A DNA stretch of 64,000 nucleotides from contig NZ_AP024630.1 in assembly GCF_019976975.1 (NCBI RefSeq), forward strand, positions 4,278,001 to 4,342,000. The letters run 5' to 3'. The position numbers were made by a program, and so were the translations under genes. This DNA comes from Arthrobacter sp. NtRootA1. GTDB lineage: Bacteria > Actinomycetota > Actinomycetes > Actinomycetales > Micrococcaceae. Of the stretch, positions 20,968 to 29,247 are shown piece after piece (the stretch's first letter is position 1; every line of letters begins with the position of its first letter). Under the pieces are notes generated by a model that saw only the letters and a program-made list of their open reading frames with translations, searched no databases and was not told the DNA's origin.

Positions 20968-21003
20968 CCGCTATGCCCTTTCATACTGATGCGAATTACC
21001 GGT

Positions 21004-21022
21004 GTGACTTGAATAAAGTCAC
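21004..21022. promoter_or_regulatory. Perfect inverted repeat between peptide and TPR genes
   Basis: GTGACTT-N5-AAGTCAC sits 37 bp upstream of the peptide ATG and 36 bp upstream of the TPR start, central in the divergent promoter region. A likely binding site for a dimeric regulator; no regulator is identified. Confidence 0.5.
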
Positions 21023-21057
21023 GAGACAAACTATACGAGCTTTTCTTCTCCAAGGAC

Positions 21058-22125
21058 ATGGATAATGGGCACATGCAGAGTCCACAATTAACCCCCCATC
21101 TTGTAGCCGGACTCAATGCGCGCACAAAATGGAAAGAACGGCACTTTGACGAGGCCTTTCGCTTAGCCGGTGAAGCTGCAGAGCTTGCAGCTGATGCCGG
21201 GGATGAAGTGGCCTGGTGGAACATGCGTTACTTGCAGGCGGAATGCCTCCGGGACCAAGGCCGGATCGATGAATACCTGGCATTGGCACTGGAACTGAAC
21301 GAGCACGAGCTCACGGAGTCCTCGCCTGAGCTTGGGGCCAAAGCCGGGACCATGGTCGCCGTCGCCCTGCAGGGGCTGGGGCGTCTGGCGGAGGCTGCTG
21401 CCATGGCCGCGGACGCTGCCAAACTGGCGGCCCGGGACGCGGACCTGGTGTACGTGCAGATCCTGGCACAGCGTGCACTCATTGCCTCCCTTGCCGAAAG
21501 CCGCTTGCTGGACGATGCCTGGCGTGAGTGCTTGGAGCTCGAATCCCTACTGACGGAAGACATTGACGAAGACACCGCGGGCAAGGGCTATTGGGTGATC
21601 GGCAATGTCGCCTTCCTGGCAAACCGGGTTGAGGATGGCAGCCGGTACCACGATCTTGCGTCAGAACGGCTGTCTCCATCCAAGGACGTGGACTTGTGGG
21701 CCCGCTTCAATCGCGCCTCGGCGGAAATGCGTCTTCAGGCCCGGCTGAGTGATGCCGCCACGCTTCGCTGCATTGAGCGGGCCGAGCTCGCCACAGACAT
21801 CGTGGGCGGTTCCGAGCGGGACCATTTGGAAATGTCCCTGGTCCGCGCCCACTGGAACTATCTCAACGGCGACATGCAGGAAGCCCTCACCATCCTTGAG
21901 CCCTTGTGCGCGAGGTCTTCCATCCTCGCCACCCAAACCTCCGCGGAGTCGCACTTCCTTCTGGCCAGAACCTTGCTTGCCTTGGGCCGTAGGGAAGAAG
22001 CCGTGGCGACCTTCAGCGAAACCGCAAGCCTTTTCGATCAGGCAGCGCTGCCTGATCGAAGCTCGGCCGTTCGCGAGTACCTCCGGGATATGGTTGATCA
22101 GCGAGGCGAACCGCACGGGGAGTAA
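21058..22125 (+). CDS. TPR-repeat protein, putative sensor/adaptor
   Basis: 355 aa (ATG 21058; ATG 21073 is an alternative, and neither has an ideal RBS). Almost entirely helical, with repeated pairs of short helices of TPR type: RHFDEAFRLAGEAAELAADAG in two parts, LGRLAEAAAMAADAAKLA, YLNGDMQEALTILEPL, LGRREEAVATFSETASLF. No HTH, signal peptide or enzymatic motif. Two bases separate it from the GGDEF-EAL gene, so they form one operon. TPR domains bind peptides or proteins; with a secreted-peptide gene divergent, a peptide-receptor role is a testable guess. Confidence 0.8.
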   Translation: MDNGHMQSPQLTPHLVAGLNARTKWKERHFDEAFRLAGEAAELAADAGDEVAWWNMRYLQAECLRDQGRIDEYLALALELNEHELTESSPELGAKAGTMVAVALQGLGRLAEAAAMAADAAKLAARDADLVYVQILAQRALIASLAESRLLDDAWRECLELESLLTEDIDEDTAGKGYWVIGNVAFLANRVEDGSRYHDLASERLSPSKDVDLWARFNRASAEMRLQARLSDAATLRCIERAELATDIVGGSERDHLEMSLVRAHWNYLNGDMQEALTILEPLCARSSILATQTSAESHFLLARTLLALGRREEAVATFSETASLFDQAALPDRSSAVREYLRDMVDQRGEPHGE

Positions 22126-22127
22126 CC

Positions 22128-23684
22128 ATGTCCGAGGAAAAGTCGAATGCCGCATCAGATCCACGCCTGGGGTGGCTGCTTGATGGCATCGTCAGGCTTG
22201 CCGCGGGAGACCTGAACACCAGGATTGAAATTTCTGATGCCCGCGACGAGATCGACGCCGTGATCATGGGTACCAACCTCCTTGCCGAGGACCTCCAGAT
22301 TGTCTATGAAGAGCTGGAGCAGCGGGTGGCAGCCCGCACCCGGCAGCTGCACGAGGCCCACCGCGAAATGCAGCATATGGCCATGACCGATCCCCTCACA
22401 GGCCTTCACAACCGCTCCGCCTTCGCCGCCGCGCTAGCCGAATCCCTCGACCGGGACCCCAATGGCAACCAACGGCCAGGCATCCTGCTGATGGACATGA
22501 ACGGCTTCAAGGGCGTCAATGACTCCCTTGGCCACAGCATCGGAGACAAAGTGCTGGAAACGGTGGCAGCCCGCATCAGCGCTGCCGTCCGCGAGGAGGA
22601 CATGGTGGCCCGCATGGGCGGCGACGAATTCGCGGTCCTGCTGCAGGACGTTACCCCGGCCAAGGCGGCTTCCATCGGTAATCGGATCCTCGCTGCCATG
22701 GACGATCCGATGGAGATCGACGGCCAGCACGTACGATGCGGCGCCAGCATGGGCCTTCGGATGGCAGATCCCGGCAAGAGCGCCGAGGAACTGATGATGG
22801 AAGCGGACATCGCCATGTATGAATCCAAGGCGGATGGGCGCGGAAAACTGAAGGTTTTTGACGCGGACATGCTCCTTGCCCGGCAACTGCGCAACCAACT
22901 CGTGGGTGAGCTCAAGGAAGCGATCGCCGGTTCGCAGCTGGTGCTCTACTACCAGCCAATCATCCGCTTGGACACCCGGGGAATTGAAGGCGTCGAGGCC
23001 CTGGTCCGTTGGAACCACCCCACTCGCGGCATGATCATGCCCGATGAATTCATCCCCATTGCCGAGGAAACGGGGATGATTTCCGATCTCGGCGGTTGGG
23101 TGCTGCGCACCGCCGTCGAGCAGTTGCAGCGGTGGCGCAGCGACCCCCTGACGGGGCGCCACGACTTCAACATGCGCATCAACGTGTCCGCCGCAGACCT
23201 CCAGCGGCTGGAGTTCGTGGAGGACGTCCGCGAAGCCCTGACCTCGGCCGGGCTGGACCCCTCGCTGCTGGTTCTGGAGCTGACAGAAAGCGCTGTCATT
23301 CAAGGCAACGACCTTGACCGCTACACGCTGAACAGCCTCCGACGGCTGGGCATCGAGATGGAGATCGACGACTTCGGCACCGGCTACTCCTCCATTGACT
23401 ACCTCCGCCGCTTGCCCGTGCACGCCGTCAAGGTGGACCGAACGCTCCTCTCGGCACTCGGTAGCGACCCCGCGCAGCCCGCCCTCCTCGCGGCAGTCCT
23501 GCAACTCATTCGTGCATGCGGCCTCGGTGCTGTGTGGGAGGGGATCGAAACCGCCGAGCAGGCAGACTTCCTGCTCAGCATCGGGTGCACCAGCGGGCAG
23601 GGCTACTACTTCAGCCGGCCGTTACCGGAAGCACAACTTACCGAACAGCTGAAGCACCACAAGACCTGGCCGATCCAGGATTAA
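22128..23684 (+). CDS. Cytosolic dual GGDEF-EAL c-di-GMP enzyme
   Basis: 518 aa. A HAMP-like segment (GIVRLAAGDLNTRIEI) and short coiled coil fill residues ~10-85. GGDEF (~90-245) has intact MGGDEF near residue 164 and an REED I-site five residues before it. EAL (~265-510) keeps EALVRW (Glu290), the NVSAADLQ Asn, ELTES, IDDFGTGYSS and KVDR. Both active sites therefore look complete, so it may make and degrade c-di-GMP. No transmembrane helix. Second gene of the TPR operon. Confidence 0.93.
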   Translation: MSEEKSNAASDPRLGWLLDGIVRLAAGDLNTRIEISDARDEIDAVIMGTNLLAEDLQIVYEELEQRVAARTRQLHEAHREMQHMAMTDPLTGLHNRSAFAAALAESLDRDPNGNQRPGILLMDMNGFKGVNDSLGHSIGDKVLETVAARISAAVREEDMVARMGGDEFAVLLQDVTPAKAASIGNRILAAMDDPMEIDGQHVRCGASMGLRMADPGKSAEELMMEADIAMYESKADGRGKLKVFDADMLLARQLRNQLVGELKEAIAGSQLVLYYQPIIRLDTRGIEGVEALVRWNHPTRGMIMPDEFIPIAEETGMISDLGGWVLRTAVEQLQRWRSDPLTGRHDFNMRINVSAADLQRLEFVEDVREALTSAGLDPSLLVLELTESAVIQGNDLDRYTLNSLRRLGIEMEIDDFGTGYSSIDYLRRLPVHAVKVDRTLLSALGSDPAQPALLAAVLQLIRACGLGAVWEGIETAEQADFLLSIGCTSGQGYYFSRPLPEAQLTEQLKHHKTWPIQD

Positions 23685-23740
23685 CGCACGACGGCGGTGG
23701 GCTGGCTTGGGTCTGCGGCCTGGTGGCTGTTTCGGCCGTG

Positions 23741-24304
23741 TCAGGCGCCCTTTTGGCGCGCCCGCCATTCGGAGTCGAGGATCGCATAAATGTTCTCGGT
23801 GGCCCACTGGCCTTTGTAGTGCCAGTTGTCCACAAGCGTGGCCTCCAGCCGCATCCCCAAGCGTTTGCATATTCCGGCGGACCCCGTATTTAGCGCGTCG
23901 AGTTTCGCGTCTATGCGGTGGAAGTTCAACTGGCCGAAAGCCAACTTCATGACGGCCTCCGCCGCCTCCGTGGCGATTCCCTGCCCCCTGCCCTCGGGGT
24001 GGAGGATCCAGCCAAGCTCAGCCTGGCCTGTTCCCTCCAGCCATTTCAGCACGATCTCGCCCATGAGTCCCGGGCGGTCCTGGCGTTCGATGGCGAGGCA
24101 GGCCCAGTCGCCTTCATGCATGAACTTTGCATTCGCGTAGCGGCCCAGGACCTCCATGGATTGCGTCTTGCTCAGTTCGTTTCGGAACAGGTACCGGGCG
24201 GTTTCCGGCAGCGACTGATAGGCGTGGAACCGCTCAAGGTCCTCGGCCTCGAAACGCCGCAGAATGAGTCGTTCGGTCGTGATCGGAAGCTCAATTTCGG
24301 GCAT
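23741..24304 (-). CDS. GNAT acetyltransferase, RimJ/RimL type
   Basis: 187 aa from ATG 24304. Opens with ITTERLILRRFEAEDLERF, the typical start of RimJ/RimL-like enzymes; the acetyl-CoA loop is HPEGRGQGIATEA, followed by HRIDAKLDALNTGSAGICKRLG. Transfers acetyl groups to an N-terminal or small-molecule amine; the substrate is unknown. Divergent from paaI. Confidence 0.88.
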   Translation of the reverse strand: MPEIELPITTERLILRRFEAEDLERFHAYQSLPETARYLFRNELSKTQSMEVLGRYANAKFMHEGDWACLAIERQDRPGLMGEIVLKWLEGTGQAELGWILHPEGRGQGIATEAAEAVMKLAFGQLNFHRIDAKLDALNTGSAGICKRLGMRLEATLVDNWHYKGQWATENIYAILDSEWRARQKGA

Positions 24305-24379
24305 GTCTACGAGGCTACTAGCCTCGACCAAATCCTCGCCCCGAGCTTGTCCAGTCTTGACAGTTGGGCCGATCTGGGA

Positions 24380-24401
24380 TTACCTAATGAACATTCGGTA
24401 A
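24380..24401. promoter_or_regulatory. Candidate PaaR operator 2 (paaI-paaK promoter)
   Basis: Halves TTACCTAATG and CATTCGGTAA around AA, a near-perfect palindrome ending 22 bp before the paaI start. Same 22-bp layout as the copies at 4355, 35699 and 49332. Confidence 0.75.
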
Positions 24402-24423
24402 ATAAAGCTGGAGGCAATGACGC

Positions 24424-24891
24424 ATGGTTGAAACAACCCTCTCCGGTGCAACGCACCACATCCTGACGAACGACTACGCGTCTGAATGGATGGGCATTGA
24501 GGTCCTCAAGATCGACGACGGCCATGCCACCATCCGCATGCACCTCCGCCAGGAAATGCTCAATGGATTCGGGATGGCCCATGGCGGAATGATCTTCGCC
24601 TTCGCGGACACAGCCTTCGCATTGGCCTGCAACCCGGCCAACCCCACGCCAAAGCAAGCCGCCAACATCACGGTGGCGTCCGGCGTCGACATCAACTTCA
24701 TCAAGCCCGCGTTCGAAGGCCAGGTGATTACCGCCGTCGCAAACCGTCGCGCGAGTACCGGCCGCAGCGGCCTCTACGACATCCAGATCTACGCGGCTTC
24801 ACCCGGCGCCGCGGGCGCCACCCCCGATCAAGATCCCGGAGAACTCATTGCAGAGTTCCGGGGCCGCAGCCGCACCATCTCCAAGAAGTAG
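24424..24891 (+). CDS. paaI: Hydroxyphenylacetyl-CoA thioesterase PaaI
   Basis: 155 aa hot-dog-fold thioesterase. The signature GMAHGGMIFAFADTAFALACN region (~residues 49-69) is characteristic of PaaI: the HGG segment and the Asp of FADTAF are the catalytic region. PaaI hydrolyses ring-hydroxylated or dead-end CoA esters to free CoA when the pathway stalls. The C-terminus contains a short Gly/Pro-rich insertion. Ends 9 bp before paaK. Confidence 0.92.
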   Translation: MVETTLSGATHHILTNDYASEWMGIEVLKIDDGHATIRMHLRQEMLNGFGMAHGGMIFAFADTAFALACNPANPTPKQAANITVASGVDINFIKPAFEGQVITAVANRRASTGRSGLYDIQIYAASPGAAGATPDQDPGELIAEFRGRSRTISKK

Positions 24892-24900
24892 GAACTCCAG

Positions 24901-26229
24901 ATGACCCAGAACACCGTCGCCGCGCCCGCCTCCCCCATCTTGGACCGCGAAGAAACGATGTCCCGCGACGAGCTTGAAGCACTTCAGCTCAGCCGCCTAC
25001 AGCACACGGTGGCCTACGCCTACGATCGCGTGCCGCTGTACAAGCGCAAGTTCGATGAAGCCGGCGTGCACCCGACCGACCTCCGCGAGCTGAGCGACCT
25101 CGGCAAGTTCCCGTACACCACTAAAGAAGACCTCCGCCTGGAGTACCCGTTTGGCATGTTCGCCGTCCCGCAGGACCAGGTGGCGCGCATCCACGCGAGC
25201 TCCGGCACCACCGGACGCCCCACCGTGGTGGGCTACACCAAAAACGACCTCGCCAACTGGGCAACCCTGATGGCCCGTTCCCTGCGCGCCTCCGGCGTCC
25301 GTCCAGGCATGAAGGTCCACAATGCCTACGGTTACGGCCTCTTCACCGGCGGCCTCGGGGCACACGCTGGAGCTGAAGCGCTCGGTTGCACGGTCATCCC
25401 GATGTCCGGCGGCCAGACCGAACGCCAGATCCAGCTCATCCAGGACTTCAAGCCTGACGCCATCCTGGCCACGCCCACCTACTTGCTGACCATTGCCGAC
25501 GCGATGGCGCACCAGGGCATCGACCCCACCTCCACCTCACTCAAATTCGCCGTGCTAGGCGCCGAGCCGTGGACCGAAGAGATGCGCCACGAACTCGAAA
25601 CCACCATGAACATCAAGGCCTCGGACATTTACGGACTCTCCGAAGTCATGGGCCCGGGAGTGGCTGGCGAAGCTGTTGAAACGCAAGACGGTTGCCACAT
25701 CTGGGAGGACCATTTCCGGCCCGAAATCATCGATCCGTTCGATCACTCCACGGTCCTGGGCGATGGCGAACCCGGCGAACTGGTCTTCACGTCCCTCACA
25801 AAAGAAGCGCTGCCGATCATCCGCTACCGCACCAAGGACCTCACACGCCTGCTCCCCGGAACCGCCCGCCCGGCCCACCGTCGGATGGGCCGCATCACCG
25901 GCCGCAGCGACGACATGATCATCCTGCGCGGCGTGAACCTCTTCCCCTCCCAGATCGAGGAAATCGCCCTGCGCATCCCCGAGCTCAGCCCGCACTTCCA
26001 GCTCGAAATCACCCGCCCCGAAGGCAAGCGCATGGATTCGCTAACTGTGAAAATCGAGCGGCGCGAAAACGTCCCCGCAGAGACAAGCACGACGGCGGCC
26101 CGCACCTTGCGCGAACAGATCAAGATTCACGTGGGGTCTTCTTGCGTAGTTGAAGTTGTAGACCCCGGTTCCCTTGAGCGTTCCAACGGGAAGCTCCGCC
26201 GGATCTACGACCTGCGGCCAAAGGGCTGA
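24901..26229 (+). CDS. paaK: Phenylacetate-CoA ligase PaaK
   Basis: 442 aa. ATP-dependent activation of phenylacetate to phenylacetyl-CoA, the entry step of the pathway. AMP-binding motif SSGTTGRPTVVGYT (~residues 100-113), then IYGLSEVMGPGVAGE and the C-terminal ITGRSDDMIILRGVNLFPSQIE hinge region (given here in parts). Length matches the family. ATG 24901, in an operon with paaI. Confidence 0.95.
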   Translation: MTQNTVAAPASPILDREETMSRDELEALQLSRLQHTVAYAYDRVPLYKRKFDEAGVHPTDLRELSDLGKFPYTTKEDLRLEYPFGMFAVPQDQVARIHASSGTTGRPTVVGYTKNDLANWATLMARSLRASGVRPGMKVHNAYGYGLFTGGLGAHAGAEALGCTVIPMSGGQTERQIQLIQDFKPDAILATPTYLLTIADAMAHQGIDPTSTSLKFAVLGAEPWTEEMRHELETTMNIKASDIYGLSEVMGPGVAGEAVETQDGCHIWEDHFRPEIIDPFDHSTVLGDGEPGELVFTSLTKEALPIIRYRTKDLTRLLPGTARPAHRRMGRITGRSDDMIILRGVNLFPSQIEEIALRIPELSPHFQLEITRPEGKRMDSLTVKIERRENVPAETSTTAARTLREQIKIHVGSSCVVEVVDPGSLERSNGKLRRIYDLRPKG

Positions 26230-26282
26230 CATGCAGCGTCGCTGAACGGCAGCCCGTCTAGAGATCGTGAGAAAATGCCACC

Positions 26283-26885
26283 ATGCCTACTGAGACAACC
26301 ACCAAGCGCGGACGGCCCGGTTACGACCAGCAGTCGGTGCTCCGCATCGCCGTCGACGTCTTCAACCGCCACGGGTACGATGCAACGTCCATGGGCATCC
26401 TGGCCGAGAACCTCGGAATCTCCAAGTCAGCCATCTACCACCACGTGCCGTCCAAGGGCGATCTGCTGAAGCTCGCCCTGGACCACGCCCTGGGCGGTTT
26501 GGAGGCCATCCTGGACGAGCCGGCCGCAACTTCCGGGCCGGCCGATGCGAGACTCGAGTTCGTGCTCCGGCAGACCATCGCGGTGCTGGTGGACAGGCTG
26601 CCGTTCGTCACCTTGCTGCTGCGCTTGCGGGGAAATACCGAGATCGAACGCGATGCCCTTGAACGCCGGCGCGCCTTCGACCACAAAGTTGCTGCGCTCA
26701 TAGCCGCTGCCCGGCAAGACGGCTCCCTGCGACAGGACATCGATCCCCGCACGGTCACCCGGCTTTTGTTCGGCACGATCAACTCGATCGTGGAGTGGTA
26801 CAAGCCGGGCGGCTCACTCTCCCCCGAGAAACTAGCCGACGACGTCATCAGCATGGCATTCGAGGGCCTCCACACCGCCGCCTGA
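26283..26885 (+). CDS. paaR: TetR family regulator, likely phenylacetate repressor PaaR
   Basis: 200 aa. The HTH lies at ~35-55 (TSMGILAENLGISKSAIYHH). The C-terminal part (LRLRGNTEIERDALERRR, LLFGTINSIVEWYKPGG) fits the TetR subgroup of acyl/aryl-CoA-responsive repressors. It starts 53 bp after paaK, and the 22-bp palindrome in front of four paa loci suggests it is their common regulator, released by phenylacetyl-CoA. That link is inference from position and site distribution. Confidence 0.82.
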   Translation: MPTETTTKRGRPGYDQQSVLRIAVDVFNRHGYDATSMGILAENLGISKSAIYHHVPSKGDLLKLALDHALGGLEAILDEPAATSGPADARLEFVLRQTIAVLVDRLPFVTLLLRLRGNTEIERDALERRRAFDHKVAALIAAARQDGSLRQDIDPRTVTRLLFGTINSIVEWYKPGGSLSPEKLADDVISMAFEGLHTAA

Positions 26886-26888
26886 CGC

Positions 26889-27061
26889 TCTCTCACATCC
26901 CGACGTCTTTTCCCGGTTCCTCTCTCACATCCCGACGCCTTTTCCCGGTTCTTCTCTCACATCCCGACGTCTTTTCCCGGTTCCTCTCTCACATCCCGCG
27001 GGTCTTTTCCCGGTTCCTCTCGCACGTCCCGACGTCTTTTCCCGGTTCTTCTCTCACATCC
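26889..27061. repeat. Array A of a 32-bp tandem repeat (five units plus a partial)
   Basis: Units start at 26889, 26921, 26953, 26985, 27018 and a partial at 27050; four are 32 bp and one is 33 bp. Each begins TCTCTCACATCC (TCTCGCACGTCC in the fifth) and continues with a less conserved ~20-bp tail ending CCCGGTTCC/T. Related arrays lie at 27600, 35775 and 36582. Starts 3 bp after the paaR stop. Confidence 0.9.
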
Positions 27062-27069
27062 AAGCCCAT

Positions 27070-27116
27070 AAACGCGAAACGCTTCCCCGCCCAATGCGGG
27101 AAAGCGTTTCGCGTTT
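27070..27116. terminator. Strong bidirectional hairpin downstream of paaR and the VOC gene
   Basis: AAACGCGAAACGCTT and AAGCGTTTCGCGTTT pair around an inner CCCGC/GCGGG stem with a single internal mismatch. It lies between convergent genes, 13 bp before the VOC stop. Confidence 0.85.
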
Positions 27117-27129
27117 GTTGACTTGACGT

Positions 27130-27537
27130 TCAGAGCTGGTATTCGGCCTGCTGGCCAAGAGTTTCATGGATGCAGAGCACGTTGTTCTCGGTATCCATGA
27201 ACCAGGCACACTTTTCGGCGTCCGTGGTGCAGATATGGTTCTCCGTTTTGATGTCGGCTTCGTCGTAGTCCTGGAAAACTACGCCTTTTCCTTCCATCTC
27301 CTGAACCAGACGCTCGATGTCGTGTACCTCGAAACTGAGGGCGGTGTGACCGGAGTGCTTACCGTCCGTAACTGGCAACAACTGCAGCATGGGACCGCCG
27401 TCGTAGCCGAACAAATCATTTCCATCCCAGGTTCTGCCGCGGTGCGGCAAGCCGAGCTTCTCCGCATAGAACATGCGGGCACGGCTCATGTCATCGACGG
27501 GCAGGACAGTAGTGGCTGTGTTGAGGGCTAGATGCAT
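27130..27537 (-). CDS. VOC family (glyoxalase/dioxygenase-fold) protein
   Basis: 135 aa. ATG 27537 is chosen because AGGAGG lies 8 bases upstream; an upstream GTG would overlap this RBS. The VOC pattern is clear: VLPVDDMSRARMFYAEKLGL at the start (given to 20 residues), HTALSFEVHDIERLVQEM, and a closing AWFMDTENNVLCIHE metal-site strand. Could be a lyase, dioxygenase or binding protein. It is the only gene between two inverted 32-bp-repeat arrays. Confidence 0.85.
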   Translation of the reverse strand: MHLALNTATTVLPVDDMSRARMFYAEKLGLPHRGRTWDGNDLFGYDGGPMLQLLPVTDGKHSGHTALSFEVHDIERLVQEMEGKGVVFQDYDEADIKTENHICTTDAEKCAWFMDTENNVLCIHETLGQQAEYQL

Positions 27538-27599
27538 TTGGGCCACCTCCTACGCAGAAAATTTTACGCCTGGAAGGACCCCTGGGACCTTACAGAACC

Positions 27600-27715
27600 G
27601 GGATGTGAGAGAGGAACCGCCAAAACGCGTCGGGATGTGAGAGAAGAAGCGCCGGAACACGTCGGGATGTGAGAGAGGAACCGGGAAAAACCCGCAGGAT
27701 GTGAGAGAGGACCGG
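27600..27715. repeat. Array B of the 32-bp repeat, inverted relative to array A
   Basis: Four units, each with GGATGTGAGAGA, at about 27601, 27633, 27665 and 27698; tails vary (ACCGCC-AAAACGCGTC, GCGCC-GGAACACGTC). The orientation is opposite to array A, so the VOC gene lies inside a long inverted repeat. No ORF. Confidence 0.88.
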
Positions 27716-27769
27716 TTTTAAGCCTCACGCACACCCCTTGACACGCGTGACGGGCGTCACCTATCTTTA

Positions 27770-27783
27770 TGAGATCGATCCCA
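27770..27783. promoter_or_regulatory. LacI-type operator O1 of the sulfatase operon
   Basis: TGAGATCGATCCCA, a near-perfect palindrome with a central CG as in LacI/GalR operators. A second identical copy starts 44 bp downstream. Confidence 0.78.
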
Positions 27784-27813
27784 TCCATACATTGCTTTCG
27801 TTGGGGACATGAA

Positions 27814-27827
27814 TGAGATCGATCCCA
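27814..27827. promoter_or_regulatory. LacI-type operator O2 of the sulfatase operon
   Basis: Second identical TGAGATCGATCCCA, 28 bp before the transporter ATG. Spacing of 44 bp, about four helical turns, fits cooperative binding or looping by the LacI-family protein at 32427. Confidence 0.78.
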
Positions 27828-27855
27828 AAGATACTGTTAATCGACGAGGACTAAC

Positions 27856-29211
27856 ATGAACGCCCCACATTCGAAGCACCCGTCCACGGCTCCACGCAAG
27901 ACATCGCCATGGACCGCCGCCACCGCCAGCACTATCGGTTCGGTGCTGGAGTACTACGACTTTTTCGTCTACGGCCCTATGGCTGCGCTCGTCTTCGGAG
28001 CAGTCTTCTTCCCCAGTGGCGATCCCGGCCTTGCCTCAGTCCTCTCACTGAGCACGTTCGCCGTCGGATTCGTTGCAAGGCCGCTTGGCGGCATCGTCAT
28101 CGGCCACCTGGGCGATCGCGTTGGTCGTAAGAAGATGCTCCTCTTCACCTTCTTCCTCACGGGCCTGGTTACTGTAGGCATCGGGTTCCTGCCCACTTAC
28201 GCGCAAGTGGGCGTTTGGGCACCGATCATGCTGGTCTCGCTCCGTTTCCTCCAAGGAATTGGCCTCGGCGGTGAGTGGGGCGGTGCAGCACTGCTCGCCG
28301 TCGAGCATGCACCCGAAGCCAAGCGCGGCTTCTTTGGCAGCCTCGTCCAGGCGGGTGCTCCCATTGGCGTCATTCTCTCCAGCGGCGTCGTAGCCATCCT
28401 CACGGGCACACTATCCCGGGCAGACCTGCTCGCCTGGGGCTGGCGCATCCCGTTCCTGCTGAGCGTCGTTCTGGTGATTTTTGGACTCATCCTGCGTCTG
28501 AAGATCACGGAGACCCCGGACTTTGAGAAGACCGTGGCGGTTCCCGCCGCCAAGGAAAAGCTGCCACTGATTGTGGCGCTGCGCCGGTATCCCAAGCAGA
28601 TCCTCGCCATGATCGGCGTGCACGTCAGCGATACAACACTCGGCTTCATGCAGGGCGTCTTCATCATCGGTTTCGCCACAACTACCCTGGGCATCAGTCC
28701 CACCGTGGCCTTGATGGCCAACATTGCGTCCTCCATTACCAATCTGATCATCACGCCAATTTCAGGCATCATTTCCGACCGTTTCGGCCCACGACGGGTC
28801 CTGGTCACCGCCACCGCGGCCTTGGCACTCTGGGCCTTCCCCATGTTCTGGCTCATGGAGACCAAGAGCGTCCTGGCACTGTTCCTGGTGATGTCCGCCA
28901 ACGGCCTGATCGTTGGAATGCTCTTTAGCCAGCAGGCCACGCTCTTTGCCGCGGTGCTGGATCCGAAGGTCCGCTACACGGGCATGTCCATTGGATTCCA
29001 GGTAGCCACTGTGATCGGCGGCGGCTTTGGTCCGCTGATCGCCCAAGCCCTCCAGAACAACGCTGGCGGCGCCACCTGGAGCATCTCCGGATATCTCATG
29101 CTCGTGGCGCTGATCGCCCTCGGTTGTGCGCTGTACCTGACATCCCGCAAGACCCGGCTGGCCAACGTTTCCCAGCCGTCCCCCGAGTCCGTGGCTGCTT
29201 CCCAGCTCTAA
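27856..29211 (+). CDS. MFS transporter, metabolite:H+ symporter (MHS) family
   Basis: 451 aa with about 12 membrane helices. Family marks: SVLEYYDFFVYG at the first helix, the loop GHLGDRVGRKKMLL, and LRFLQGIGLGGEWGGAALL. MHS members import carboxylates, betaines and similar anions with protons. It opens an operon with arylsulfatase and nucleoside hydrolase, so it may import the sulfated substrate or a product. Two LacI operators lie directly upstream. Confidence 0.92.
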   Translation: MNAPHSKHPSTAPRKTSPWTAATASTIGSVLEYYDFFVYGPMAALVFGAVFFPSGDPGLASVLSLSTFAVGFVARPLGGIVIGHLGDRVGRKKMLLFTFFLTGLVTVGIGFLPTYAQVGVWAPIMLVSLRFLQGIGLGGEWGGAALLAVEHAPEAKRGFFGSLVQAGAPIGVILSSGVVAILTGTLSRADLLAWGWRIPFLLSVVLVIFGLILRLKITETPDFEKTVAVPAAKEKLPLIVALRRYPKQILAMIGVHVSDTTLGFMQGVFIIGFATTTLGISPTVALMANIASSITNLIITPISGIISDRFGPRRVLVTATAALALWAFPMFWLMETKSVLALFLVMSANGLIVGMLFSQQATLFAAVLDPKVRYTGMSIGFQVATVIGGGFGPLIAQALQNNAGGATWSISGYLMLVALIALGCALYLTSRKTRLANVSQPSPESVAASQL

Positions 29212-29247
29212 AGCAATCTCGTCCCGAAACAGAACGGAACCGCAGTA

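Noticed and set aside
26889..27061. CRISPR-like appearance of the 32-bp arrays
   Set aside because: Only about 12 bp is conserved, tails are similar rather than unique spacers, arrays are short, and there is no cas gene.
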